From contig CAJLFL010000024.1 of NCBI GenBank assembly GCA_905205855.1, positions 1-15,088 of the forward strand: a DNA stretch of 15,088 bases. The letters run 5' to 3'. Position 1 is the stretch's first letter. Every line of letters starts with the position of its first letter. The translations under genes and the position numbers were made by a program. Source of the DNA: an uncultured Eubacteriales bacterium (lineage in GTDB: Bacteria > Bacillota > Clostridia > Monoglobales > Monoglobaceae). Positions 1 to 7,411 of this stretch are shown piece after piece. The notes under the pieces are model-generated. The model ran no database searches, was not told the origin of the DNA, and was given only the letters and a program-made list of their open reading frames with translations.

Positions 1-1140
1 GTCCGATACCGGCTGTGGCTTTCCGCAATTCATACAGAATTTCCCGGTATTGCCCGTCTGACCGCATTCGCAGCTCCAGCCTGCCGCTTGCGGCTGCTGT
101 GCCTGCTGCTGAGACTGCTGTTGCTGCTGACCCATCGCGAAAAGATTGCCCGCATTCATACCGCCTGCATTCTGCGCCATATTCATTCCGAAAAAGCCGC
201 CCATTGCACCCATTCCGCCTTCGTTTGCCGCAGCCGTTCTTATAGCGTCTGTCTGCCCGCCGACAATGCGCGCCGCCGCGATGTTTGGATTGGTTGTCAT
301 AACGTTTTCCTCCCACTCGGTAATCTTCTTTCTCTGATCCTCCGGGATAGATACGCCGTTAATGCTTACAGCAAAAAGCTCAATTCCGCGTTTTTCCTTC
401 CACTCAACTTTAAGCTCCTCGGAAAGAGCCTTTGTAACCTCCTTTGTATGCGCCGGTATTTCGGAATACATTATTTTCATTGCCGAAATTTGTGCAAATG
501 CGGGTCTGAGAGCGTCCAACAGTTCACTCTTTAACATTTCGTCGATTTCCGATCGGCTGTATACATATTCCACATTACCGCTTACATTTGTATAAAACAT
601 AACAGGATCGGCTATTTTATAGGAATACACGCCGTTGCACCTTAAATCCACCGACAGCTTATAGTTCATAGACTCGTCTATCGTTACCCTAAAGGGTACA
701 GGTGAAGAAGTCCCGAATTTATTTCCCGTTATTTCCTTTGTGTTAAAATAATAAACCCTCTGATCCTTGCCCGGCTCGCCGCCTAAGGTAAAACGCTTTC
801 CAACCTGTGCAAAGCTTTGCTTAATGCTTTCGCCCAAATTGCCGCAGAAAATACTCGATTCGGTGGAATTATCGTAGACAAATTCTCCGGCCTCAGCGCA
901 AAATTCAACAATTTTACCCGATTCCACGATAATCATGCTTTGCCCCTCATTTATCGAAATAATTGAACCGTTTGAAATAATGTTGTCGTCTCCCTTTTTG
1001 TTGGAGCTTCTTTTTCCCACTCGTTTTTCGCCTTTTGCCACAAGTGTGTCAGCATCTAAACTTTCACAGTAGAAGAATTCTCTCCATTGATCAGCCAGAA
1101 CGCCTCCGAGAGCGCCTGCGCCTGCTTTTAAAAGTCCCAT
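1..1140 (-). CDS. SPFH-domain protein with C-terminal zinc ribbon (YdjI-like), 3' end cut by window edge
   Basis: This open frame starts at the ATG at 1140 and is still open at base 1, giving 380 residues with the C-terminus missing. An AGAGGAG ribosome site lies 9 bases upstream. Residues about 20-280 form an SPFH/band-7-like domain of the YdjI ('virion core protein-like') type; recognisable stretches are FFYCESLDADTLVAKG near the start and GVSIPEDQRKKITEWE near the end of the domain. A Gly/Met/Asn/Ala-rich linker follows, then a glutamine-rich run (about 337-352), then a zinc ribbon with C357-x-C359 and C369-x2-C372. In B. subtilis the related YdjI is a membrane-associated scaffold that helps recruit PspA together with YdjG and YdjH. 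YdjG- and YdjH-like proteins are encoded upstream in the same run of genes, which supports the same kind of role here. Only a few residues are probably missing. The family call is firm; the stress role is inferred. Confidence 0.88.
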   Translation of the reverse strand, partial: MGLLKAGAGALGGVLADQWREFFYCESLDADTLVAKGEKRVGKRSSNKKGDDNIISNGSIISINEGQSMIIVESGKIVEFCAEAGEFVYDNSTESSIFCGNLGESIKQSFAQVGKRFTLGGEPGKDQRVYYFNTKEITGNKFGTSSPVPFRVTIDESMNYKLSVDLRCNGVYSYKIADPVMFYTNVSGNVEYVYSRSEIDEMLKSELLDALRPAFAQISAMKIMYSEIPAHTKEVTKALSEELKVEWKEKRGIELFAVSINGVSIPEDQRKKITEWEENVMTTNPNIAAARIVGGQTDAIRTAAANEGGMGAMGGFFGMNMAQNAGGMNAGNLFAMGQQQQQSQQQAQQPQAAGWSCECGQTGNTGKFCMNCGKPQPVSD

Positions 1141-1164
1141 AATTATGTTCTCCTCTCAATTATT

Positions 1165-1695
1165 TTATTTTTTATACTCTGTTATGTCCCATATATCGGG
1201 TGTACATATCAACCTGCCATTTTCATCCGTATCAAGCGTGATTTTATGCCCGCCGCGCATGACGATATAAATTTCAACATCGCCGCCGCAGTTTATTATA
1301 TACGGTGTGCCGTCATCTGCTTTTTGCATATTTTTCTTGTCGCCGTTTTGAATCAGCTCGTTTTCCTCTCCGTACCGCGGAATAACAAGATACCATTTTT
1401 CTCCGCCGTAATCGTAATGATTTACGGCTTTGCGCTGCTCCTCTGAAAGCTTTGAAAAAAGCTTTTCTATATATTCCTTTGCCGCATTTTTGCCGTTTTC
1501 TCCCTCTCCGAGATATGCGACCGCCCAATAGGGATAGTCCTCGATTTCATCGAACGGAAGAGTGTTTGCATATTCTGTGCGATGCTCACTGTCCACATAC
1601 ACCATGCCCGGTCCGTCCAGCATAAAAGGTTTTTCTCCGGGAAGTTTGCATCCAAACAACGTTGCAAACAGTGTAAAAATTGAAATCATTTTCAT
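1165..1695 (-). CDS. Small hypothetical lipoprotein
   Basis: This gene encodes 176 residues with a short hydrophobic N-terminus ending in a lipobox (LFGC, Cys16). It is therefore likely a lipid-anchored protein on the outer face of the membrane. I chose the ATG at 1695 because AAGGTG sits 6 bases upstream. A GTG at 1713 would add six residues (a KVK-containing n-region) and overlap the TGA of the upstream gene as GTGA, so it remains possible. The mature part is acidic, with many Tyr and Trp residues and no motif I recognise. The gene lies between an SLH surface protein gene and the SPFH gene, with 14 and 24 base gaps, so it is surely co-transcribed with them. No function is assigned. Confidence 0.75.
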   Translation of the reverse strand: MKMISIFTLFATLFGCKLPGEKPFMLDGPGMVYVDSEHRTEYANTLPFDEIEDYPYWAVAYLGEGENGKNAAKEYIEKLFSKLSEEQRKAVNHYDYGGEKWYLVIPRYGEENELIQNGDKKNMQKADDGTPYIINCGGDVEIYIVMRGGHKITLDTDENGRLICTPDIWDITEYKK

Positions 1696-1709
1696 AGTTT
1701 TCACCTTAA

Positions 1710-2894
1710 TCACCCTTTCGGCAATTCAATCCTCATATCATAGCAAAGAATTCTCGAAATAAGCGCCGCCACTTCACTGCGTTTTACCTGTGAATCCGGA
1801 TAAAATTCCATGTATTCACCGTTTCCCACTGCGACTCCTTTATTGTAAAGATCCAAAATTTCATATGCGAAGGGCGTTGTGTCATAAACGTCCGGAATAT
1901 CGGTTATCGTAACATTGTTTATAAAATACGGATTGATGTCGCACCGTGAAAACAGATATGCCATTTGTGCACGCGTTGCGTTTTCATCCCAAGCGAAGAT
2001 GATATAATCTTCAAGTATTGCATTGTCATAGCAATAATCCACATAAACATCATACCAGTTTTCACCGGTCATTTGGAATTCAACTTCCTCTCTTTCATAT
2101 TGGCTTTTATTGTGAATTACCGCGGCAATTTTGGCTGCCTCCGCGCAGGTAAGCCCTGCATTCGGGTCAAATTCCCTTTTGTTTTTCCCGTTTATGATGC
2201 CGAAGCTGTACGCCGTCTGCACATAAGAATAGTACCATGCGTCCGGCGATATGTCCGCAAACGGCAGAGAAGTATCCTCCAGATATTTGCTTCCTTTAAA
2301 GCCACAGCCCTCGCAGTATATCATGTTTTCACCGAAAATATCCTTTTCCGTCATACTCTCAACAAGCGCAGTATGCATAAGTGAAAAACTAAAATTCCCG
2401 TCACCCTTTGCATCGGATATTTTTTCGTACATCGCGTGCTCATCTGCCGTGCACGGGATATAAAACTGTATAAATCCGGTTCCGACAAACACATCAAAAT
2501 CAAACGTTATTTCCTCTGAATTCAATGTAACCTCATTAAGATTTGCGCAGTTGGCAAAAGCGCGCTCACCTATACTTTTCACGCTTGACGGAATATATGC
2601 ACTTTCGGCATTGGAGCCTTCAAAAGCATTTGTGTTTATCAATTCAATTCCTTCGGCAACGGATATGGCTTCAAGGCCTAAGTCAAAACAAGCCATAACG
2701 CCGATTTCATTGATTTTTGTTCCGTCTATTTCTGCGGGGAAAAAGGCAAATTCATCACCATAATAAGCGGTAATTACTCCATCCTTTGTGTATTCATACA
2801 TACCGTCTGCCGATTTGAATGTTTCCCATTCCGCACAGACAACGGTACCGCTTAAAATCAGCAGCGCTGCAAGCAATAACGATAGTTTTTTCAC
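1710..2894 (-). CDS. Secreted surface protein: BspA-type leucine-rich repeats plus three SLH repeats
   Basis: This gene encodes 394 residues with a classical signal peptide (MKKLSLLLAALLILSG..., cleavage likely after VCA). Residues about 35-150 resemble BspA-type LRR_5 repeats (e.g. FEGSNAESAYIPSSVKSIGERAF). The C-terminal half carries three S-layer-homology repeats at about 213-262 (ISPDAWYYSYVQTAYSFGII...), 275-318 (degenerate) and 332-386 (DTTPFAYEILDLYNKGVAVG...). SLH triplets bind pyruvylated secondary cell wall polymers, so this protein should be displayed noncovalently on the wall, with the LRR part as a protein- or ligand-binding face. The start is GTG at 2894 with a G-rich Shine-Dalgarno (GGGGGG) about 7 bases upstream. 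It is the only protein in the window with a recognisable wall-anchoring module. The stop overlaps the alternative GTG start of the following lipoprotein gene. Confidence 0.87.
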   Translation of the reverse strand: MKKLSLLLAALLILSGTVVCAEWETFKSADGMYEYTKDGVITAYYGDEFAFFPAEIDGTKINEIGVMACFDLGLEAISVAEGIELINTNAFEGSNAESAYIPSSVKSIGERAFANCANLNEVTLNSEEITFDFDVFVGTGFIQFYIPCTADEHAMYEKISDAKGDGNFSFSLMHTALVESMTEKDIFGENMIYCEGCGFKGSKYLEDTSLPFADISPDAWYYSYVQTAYSFGIINGKNKREFDPNAGLTCAEAAKIAAVIHNKSQYEREEVEFQMTGENWYDVYVDYCYDNAILEDYIIFAWDENATRAQMAYLFSRCDINPYFINNVTITDIPDVYDTTPFAYEILDLYNKGVAVGNGEYMEFYPDSQVKRSEVAALISRILCYDMRIELPKG

Positions 2895-2909
2895 GTTTTG
2901 TACCCCCCG

Positions 2910-3788
2910 TTACTTTATTTTGGCTTCCGCATCGTCCGCGCGTCTTGTGTAAACCGCCATGCCGCCGGTCGCTGCGTCATTCATAGCATTTATGCCTTCC
3001 TTCAGTTTTTCTTTGTCCGCCTCCGTTATGGCTTCCTCACCTTTTGTTGCAGCCTTAAAAGCCGTTCCGAATGCCGCCGCCATTCCAATCGCTGCCGCAT
3101 CCTCTCTTTTTTCCGCCTTACTTCTGCCAAAGCCGAACAAACCCCTTTCATCATCGTGAACGCCGAAAATATAATCAAACTTGCATTTTGCATTGTGTGC
3201 ATACTGCAAATCCGAACGGTCTTTTTTGCTGAAACAAACTTTAATTTCATGCTTAATATACGGATGAGGACGAAGACCTTTTTTGTTGTCTGTATTAACC
3301 TTGCTCATATTTCCGCCCAAAAGCTTAATTTTTAATCCGCATTCCTTAAATTCAGGATTTTTTCCCGGCTCGGTTGCCGGTGTTTCATCTATGTATTCCT
3401 CATAGCTTGCCACCTGATCGTAGCGGAAAAGCTCATTCATTTTGCCTCTGCCCGTGTTGCTTCTGTGTTTAATCCGAAACATTCCCAAGTCATCGCAAAA
3501 TTCAATGCCCATTTCCTTGAGCGACGAAGGGTATGTGTCTTTCTTTCCTTCTTTGGAATAGACCTCCTCAAAAAGTCTGTTCTGCCTTTTCATATATTCT
3601 ATATGTCCCTTGACTTCGTCCAATGTCAGTTCGCTCAGCCTAATGTACTTTGAGCATAGATTTCCGCAATCGTCACATAAAAATTCCTTGTTCTTGATTT
3701 TTGTGCGGTGCATCATGCCGCATTCCTTCCCGCATAACGCACAGTTCTTTTTGCCGAAAATGTTCTTGAAAAAATCACCTATTCCCAT
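2910..3788 (-). CDS. DUF4428-type N-terminal zinc-ribbon protein
   Basis: This gene encodes 292 residues from an ATG with AAGGAGG upstream. The N-terminus contains a treble-clef-like zinc ribbon, C16-x2-C19 and C38-x2-C41 with further Cys23 and Cys45, which fits the DUF4428 family. The middle (about 100-210) is mixed alpha/beta sequence I do not recognise. The C-terminal third contains an alanine/glycine-rich, weakly hydrophobic helix (AAAIGMAAAFGTAFKAATKG) followed by a charged helix. There is no signal peptide, so it is probably cytosolic or at the inner membrane face. It lies between the TPM gene (26-base gap) and the SLH gene (15-base gap). DUF4428 proteins have no established biochemical role; an adaptor or envelope-stress role is only suggested by the neighbours. 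Confidence 0.8.
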   Translation of the reverse strand: MGIGDFFKNIFGKKNCALCGKECGMMHRTKIKNKEFLCDDCGNLCSKYIRLSELTLDEVKGHIEYMKRQNRLFEEVYSKEGKKDTYPSSLKEMGIEFCDDLGMFRIKHRSNTGRGKMNELFRYDQVASYEEYIDETPATEPGKNPEFKECGLKIKLLGGNMSKVNTDNKKGLRPHPYIKHEIKVCFSKKDRSDLQYAHNAKCKFDYIFGVHDDERGLFGFGRSKAEKREDAAAIGMAAAFGTAFKAATKGEEAITEADKEKLKEGINAMNDAATGGMAVYTRRADDAEAKIK

Positions 3789-3814
3789 AATTCTTTCCTC
3801 CTTAAAATTTGTTT

Positions 3815-4591
3815 TTAAAAACTTCCGCCCCTTCCGCCGTGACTTCTGCCGGAAGACGATGTGTGACTACCGGAATCCGATTTCGGTTTTTCCGTTTTTG
3901 TCACGGTGCTGTAAAGAAATATATCCCTTGAAAAGTCAAGATTCATACTGTTCGGCTTCATATAATTGCCGGCATAGTCCTCTTTGACCGCCGTTTTCAT
4001 TGCGCAGAGCTTTTTGTGCATCATAAAATACGCAAGAATAAGCGGAAGAAGAAGCACCCCGGCAACCACACACAGGATATACTTCATGCTGTGCTGCCTC
4101 TTGTTGAACGGCTTACCCTCTGCTGCCATCTCCAAAAGCTCTTCCGTATGATCGGCGTATGATTTGACTGCAGCATAATAGTTATCTTCCTTTAAAAACG
4201 GCACAACTTTTTTTTCAAGATACTTAAGACCGTTTTCATTAAATATCGTTTCACCGCTGCCGCAGACGGAAAAATGATATTCTCTTTCGGAATCTGCTAT
4301 ATAAAAAAGTATTCCGTCATAATTATCACCGTAACCGTATCCATTATAATCGTAAATGTCGTCTGCCGCCGCTTGTGCGTCATAGGCAGATATTCTATCC
4401 TCTGAAACAAATACGATGTCAAAATTATATTGTTCACGAATTTTATCAAGCCTTGCCGACAGCTCTTTATTTTGTTCCTCTGTCAGGTATCCGACCGAAT
4501 CCGTAATCGTTGGATTGATAAAATCCGCATATACGGTAATTGCCGATACAAAGCAGAGAAGGACAATCATGATTGTAACAAATCTTTTCAT
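3815..4591 (-). CDS. TPM-domain membrane protein (YgcG/YdjH-like)
   Basis: This gene encodes 258 residues. An N-terminal signal sequence (MKRFVTIMIVLLCFVSAITV) is followed by a TPM domain at about 25-150, with the typical 'VGYLTEEQNKELSARLDKIREQYNFDIVFV' type start split by variable loops and a DGILFYIADSEREYHFSVCG core. A transmembrane helix follows at about 170-192 (CVVAGVLLLPLILAYFMM), then a cytosolic tail ending in a Ser/Gly/His-rich segment (SSSGRSHGGRGGSF) characteristic of the family. The B. subtilis relative YdjH is a membrane protein that works with YdjG and YdjI. Here the YdjG-like gene is immediately upstream (11-base gap; AGGAGGG ribosome site), as in B. subtilis. TPM domains of plant origin have been described as phosphatases, but activity in bacterial YgcG-like proteins is unclear. 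Confidence 0.87.
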   Translation of the reverse strand: MKRFVTIMIVLLCFVSAITVYADFINPTITDSVGYLTEEQNKELSARLDKIREQYNFDIVFVSEDRISAYDAQAAADDIYDYNGYGYGDNYDGILFYIADSEREYHFSVCGSGETIFNENGLKYLEKKVVPFLKEDNYYAAVKSYADHTEELLEMAAEGKPFNKRQHSMKYILCVVAGVLLLPLILAYFMMHKKLCAMKTAVKEDYAGNYMKPNSMNLDFSRDIFLYSTVTKTEKPKSDSGSHTSSSGRSHGGRGGSF

Positions 4592-4602
4592 TTAGCTCCC
4601 TC

Positions 4603-5682
4603 CTAATGCAGCAAAAAATATGCTATAACTGCAGATGCTATATAAGCAAAGCCTGCAATTTTCGCAAAGTATCTCCATTTTTTTCCGTTATCAATAGGAT
4701 ATTCACCGACAACCTTACCGGTCTGTCCGTTGACAGCAAACTTATAGGTATTGTTCATATATTTGATGTTAAGCATCCAAACCGGGAGAAGGGAATACCT
4801 TATTTTACCGCCTGAAAAGTTGATTTTTGTACTTTCGGGAATCACCGCAGCGTAACCGCTCGTTGTTTCCTTAAATACCGAAACCGTTGAATTTTTTACA
4901 CGTTCGTTCGCTCGCTCTATGCTTTCCTCTGCCGAAACATCATATTTATCCGCCATATACCCCGAAAGATATGCACCGTTAAACTCCACTGCATCATCAT
5001 AACAAAAAGGTTCTACCGCCTCCATATATGCGTCATCTGCTTTTTTTGAGCCGTCAACAGGAATGTTGGCAAAACCCACACTGCCGCTTCTGAAAAGTCT
5101 GTAATAGTCTGTTTTTGTATAATTATAATTAGAATCACTCCAGCTTGTAATCATTTGTGCACCGTAAGTTATTGCAGCACTGCAGTCGCAGTCAAACATC
5201 CAAAACGGCACGTAAACACCTGTCATTTCTTCTATTTTCTTCTTAACCTTAAATTCGTCCGGCAGAAACGGCGCATTTTTGAAATCTGCCTCAAACGCCT
5301 CTATTGCCGCCTTTTTTTCTGTTTTAAACGGAATAATATAATCAGGGCGCAGTGTTCCCTCAAACTGTCCCTTGATTACCGCCGCATCACCGCAGTAAGG
5401 GCAGATGGTCGACCCCATTGTATCGTCACCTGTTATCTCCGCACCGCATGAGGGGCAGGTATAGCTTGCGAGTTCAATCTCTCCGTTTATTTCATAGCTT
5501 CTCGGCTCGTAATGCTCCCAGTCATATTTTGACTCTCCCTGCATTTGCGATCCGACATCCTCAATTTGCCGCATAGCGTCAAGCTCAAAATCATTTTCGC
5601 AAGAATCGCAGTGCAGCGACTCGTTTTGGAAAATCAGCGAAGCACCGCAGCAAGGACACTTATAGCTTTGTACTGCTTCCAT
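4603..5682 (-). CDS. Double zinc-ribbon membrane protein (YdjG-like)
   Basis: This gene encodes 359 residues. Two zinc ribbons are visible: C9/C12 with C25/C28, and C76/C79 with C94/C97. A long mixed alpha/beta region follows (about 115-330, with a VPFWMFDCDCSA stretch), then one C-terminal transmembrane helix (about 338-357, FAYIASAVIAYFLL). There is no signal peptide, so the bulk lies in the cytosol with a C-terminal tail anchor. Such proteins are often labelled 'TFIIB-type zinc ribbon' or wrongly 'PriA helicase'; no helicase motifs are present. The architecture and the immediately following TPM gene match B. subtilis YdjG-YdjH, where YdjG is part of the PspA membrane-recruitment complex. 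The ATG at 5682 has AAGGGAG upstream. Confidence 0.85.
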   Translation of the reverse strand: MEAVQSYKCPCCGASLIFQNESLHCDSCENDFELDAMRQIEDVGSQMQGESKYDWEHYEPRSYEINGEIELASYTCPSCGAEITGDDTMGSTICPYCGDAAVIKGQFEGTLRPDYIIPFKTEKKAAIEAFEADFKNAPFLPDEFKVKKKIEEMTGVYVPFWMFDCDCSAAITYGAQMITSWSDSNYNYTKTDYYRLFRSGSVGFANIPVDGSKKADDAYMEAVEPFCYDDAVEFNGAYLSGYMADKYDVSAEESIERANERVKNSTVSVFKETTSGYAAVIPESTKINFSGGKIRYSLLPVWMLNIKYMNNTYKFAVNGQTGKVVGEYPIDNGKKWRYFAKIAGFAYIASAVIAYFLLH

Positions 5683-5706
5683 CGTTTCACTCCCTTAATA
5701 TGCTTA

Positions 5707-6885
5707 TCATAATTTGCATCCGATAAATCTTACAGCATCGCCGCTGCAGAAATTATAATAAGAATTATTTGAAAAGTCACAGCCGGAAAATTCAATATCC
5801 GAACAATCGTAAGCGCTTATAAAATTCGAATTCTCCGAGCTGTTGTTATTTTTAATTTCCGAGTTTGTTACGCTTACACCGTTGCAGCCGTCCAGTACAA
5901 ACATTGAAAACATCCCGGAATCTCTGAATGTACAGCCGTTAAACTTAATTCCGTCACAGCCGCTTAACTCAACAAGCCCGTATGTGCACTCATATATTTC
6001 CGTGTTTTCCACAGTTATTCCGGCAGAGTCTGTCGCAGTTATTCCGTACGTTCCGCAGCCGTACAGACTGCACTTATCAATATTTATATCCCGGCATCCG
6101 TCAAGCATTATTACGCCGCCGGTACAATAGCCCTTCTCAACCTTATGTCCTGCCGTGATATTTTTAAGCACAACACCGCTGCACCCCCTAAAGCTTAGTA
6201 CGTTTGCGTAGGGAGCCTGAGTAACAACAGAAGCGCTTATTCCCTCCGGTGCTTCTATAACAAGATTGGATACGTCTTTTATTATATATTCGTATCCTTC
6301 AAAGGTGTCATCTGCAAAAACATTGGGGTTATCAATATTTATCGCGTCAAGCTCCGATAAATCATATTCCTGCTCCTTAAGAATGATTTTTGTATAGCTT
6401 GCTGCATTAAGTATAATATCATGAGGCGTCTTTGCCTCCGCAATGTTATATTTTATTACATTTGCAATATTATTTTCTTCGTCCCATTTAACCTCACATC
6501 CCATTTCCTCGGCAACCAGCCGCAGGGGAACAAAGGTTCTTTCGTCTTTAATTACCGCAGGAACGTCCATGGTTCTTTTTTCGCCGTTTTTATAATAGTC
6601 TGCGCTGCCTATATAAAGCGTAAGCTTATCGGAGGGCGAATTGATATCGACTCTTTGTTCCTCCGCGGACCACTCAACGCTGTACTTTAAATGCTCCGAA
6701 ACAGCTCTCACCGGAACGAGCGTCCGTCCGTTTTCCACAAAGGGCGAAACCTCCGTTTCGATAATTTCCCCGTTTATCGTTATCCCAACCGCAATATCTG
6801 CGCCGGCATTGACGCAAAGTATATTACCGGAAATAAAAAGAAATAAAACCGTTAAAAAAACAATATGTTTTTTAATAAAAATCAC
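5707..6885 (-). CDS. Secreted protein: copper-amine-oxidase-N-like domain fused to parallel beta-helix repeats
   Basis: This gene encodes about 392 residues. A signal peptide (IIFLTVLFLFISG-type core) is followed at about 28-145 by a Cu_amine_oxidN1-type module, with two diagnostic repeats: NGRTLVPVRAVSEHL...VEW and DERTFVPLRLVAEEMGCEVKW. Residues about 200-392 are short repeats rich in Asn, Gly, Cys and Ser (e.g. GCRDINIDKCSLYGCGTYGI), typical of right-handed parallel beta-helix (pectate-lyase-like) folds. No catalytic residues can be assigned, so carbohydrate binding or lysis is only a possibility. The copper-amine-oxidase-N module is not an oxidase; it is a surface-binding module common in Clostridia and Paenibacilli. 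The start is uncertain: the GTG at 6885 lies inside the AGAGGTGA that looks like the ribosome site, and a non-canonical ATT at 6876 would be better spaced. Confidence 0.83.
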   Translation of the reverse strand: MIFIKKHIVFLTVLFLFISGNILCVNAGADIAVGITINGEIIETEVSPFVENGRTLVPVRAVSEHLKYSVEWSAEEQRVDINSPSDKLTLYIGSADYYKNGEKRTMDVPAVIKDERTFVPLRLVAEEMGCEVKWDEENNIANVIKYNIAEAKTPHDIILNAASYTKIILKEQEYDLSELDAINIDNPNVFADDTFEGYEYIIKDVSNLVIEAPEGISASVVTQAPYANVLSFRGCSGVVLKNITAGHKVEKGYCTGGVIMLDGCRDINIDKCSLYGCGTYGITATDSAGITVENTEIYECTYGLVELSGCDGIKFNGCTFRDSGMFSMFVLDGCNGVSVTNSEIKNNNSSENSNFISAYDCSDIEFSGCDFSNNSYYNFCSGDAVRFIGCKL

Positions 6886-6904
6886 CTCTTGAATTTTGGC
6901 ACAT

Positions 6905-6940
6905 ATGCTCCCGCTGCCAAAAACAGGACGGCGGGAGCAT
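6905..6940 (-). terminator. Perfect 10-bp intergenic hairpin, possible weak terminator or attenuator
   Basis: ATGCTCCCGC at 6905-6914 pairs perfectly with GCGGGAGCAT at 6931-6940 around a 16-base loop. It lies between the stop of the small membrane protein gene (6954) and the start of the beta-helix gene (6885). No uridine run follows on either strand, so it may be a partial terminator, an mRNA processing site or a stabiliser rather than a strong stop. Confidence 0.45.
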
Positions 6941-6953
6941 TCGGATATTTTAC

Positions 6954-7349
6954 TTATACCGGCTCTTTATTTTTTACCGCACCAATTATGTACAGAACAG
7001 GAATAATCAAACCGGTGGCATAACTCAGAATGTTAAAGCTGCTGCCAAGTACGTTTGAGGTAACGTTTCCGGCTACGCTTAAGATTGCCACAATGATACC
7101 CATAACCAGGCAGGCTTGTGCCTTTTCGGGTTTATCGCAGTTTTTCACGCCCATAATTCCGGCAATCAACTGAAACACTGCGCTTGCCAGAACCAGCACG
7201 CTCGCAAGCATAAGACCAACGGCGCTTGTTTCAAGAACTGCCGCCAAAGCTCCTGCTCCGATCATTGCAACAATCCCTCCGATGATACCAAATGCTCCTC
7301 CGATAATCATCAGAATCCCCGTGACCTTCAAAAACTTTCTTCCTTTCAT
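6954..7349 (-). CDS. Small integral membrane protein, four predicted helices
   Basis: This gene encodes 131 residues from an ATG with a near-perfect AAGGAGG ribosome site. Four hydrophobic segments are visible at about 8-38, 44-68, 79-100 and 105-126. The first is very rich in glycine and alanine (GGAFGIIGGIVAMIGAGAL), a glycine-zipper-like pattern suited to tight helix packing. A short polar loop (KNCDKPEKAQ) separates helices 2 and 3. The sequence resembles the many small unassigned membrane proteins of gut Firmicutes, and I cannot name a family. It follows the large surface protein gene by 62 bases and precedes the beta-helix gene. Function unknown. Confidence 0.78.
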   Translation of the reverse strand: MKGRKFLKVTGILMIIGGAFGIIGGIVAMIGAGALAAVLETSAVGLMLASVLVLASAVFQLIAGIMGVKNCDKPEKAQACLVMGIIVAILSVAGNVTSNVLGSSFNILSYATGLIIPVLYIIGAVKNKEPV

Positions 7350-7378
7350 AATGAACCTCCTTAAAAAATTTTTTATTT

Positions 7379-7403
7379 ATATCCACATTTTAAAAATGGA
7401 TAT
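7379..7403 (-). other. AT-rich 7-bp hairpin downstream of the large surface protein gene
   Basis: ATATCCA at 7379-7385 pairs with TGGATAT at 7397-7403 around an 11-base A/T loop. It lies 8 bases after the stop codon at 7412. On the minus strand it is followed by an A/T run, but not by an immediate uridine tract, so termination is uncertain. Confidence 0.25.
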
Positions 7404-7411
7404 TACAAGTG

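Noticed and set aside
4603..5682. PriA helicase identity for the zinc-ribbon membrane protein
   Set aside because: Proteins like this are often labelled PriA because of the zinc ribbon, but no Walker or helicase motifs are present and there is a C-terminal membrane helix.
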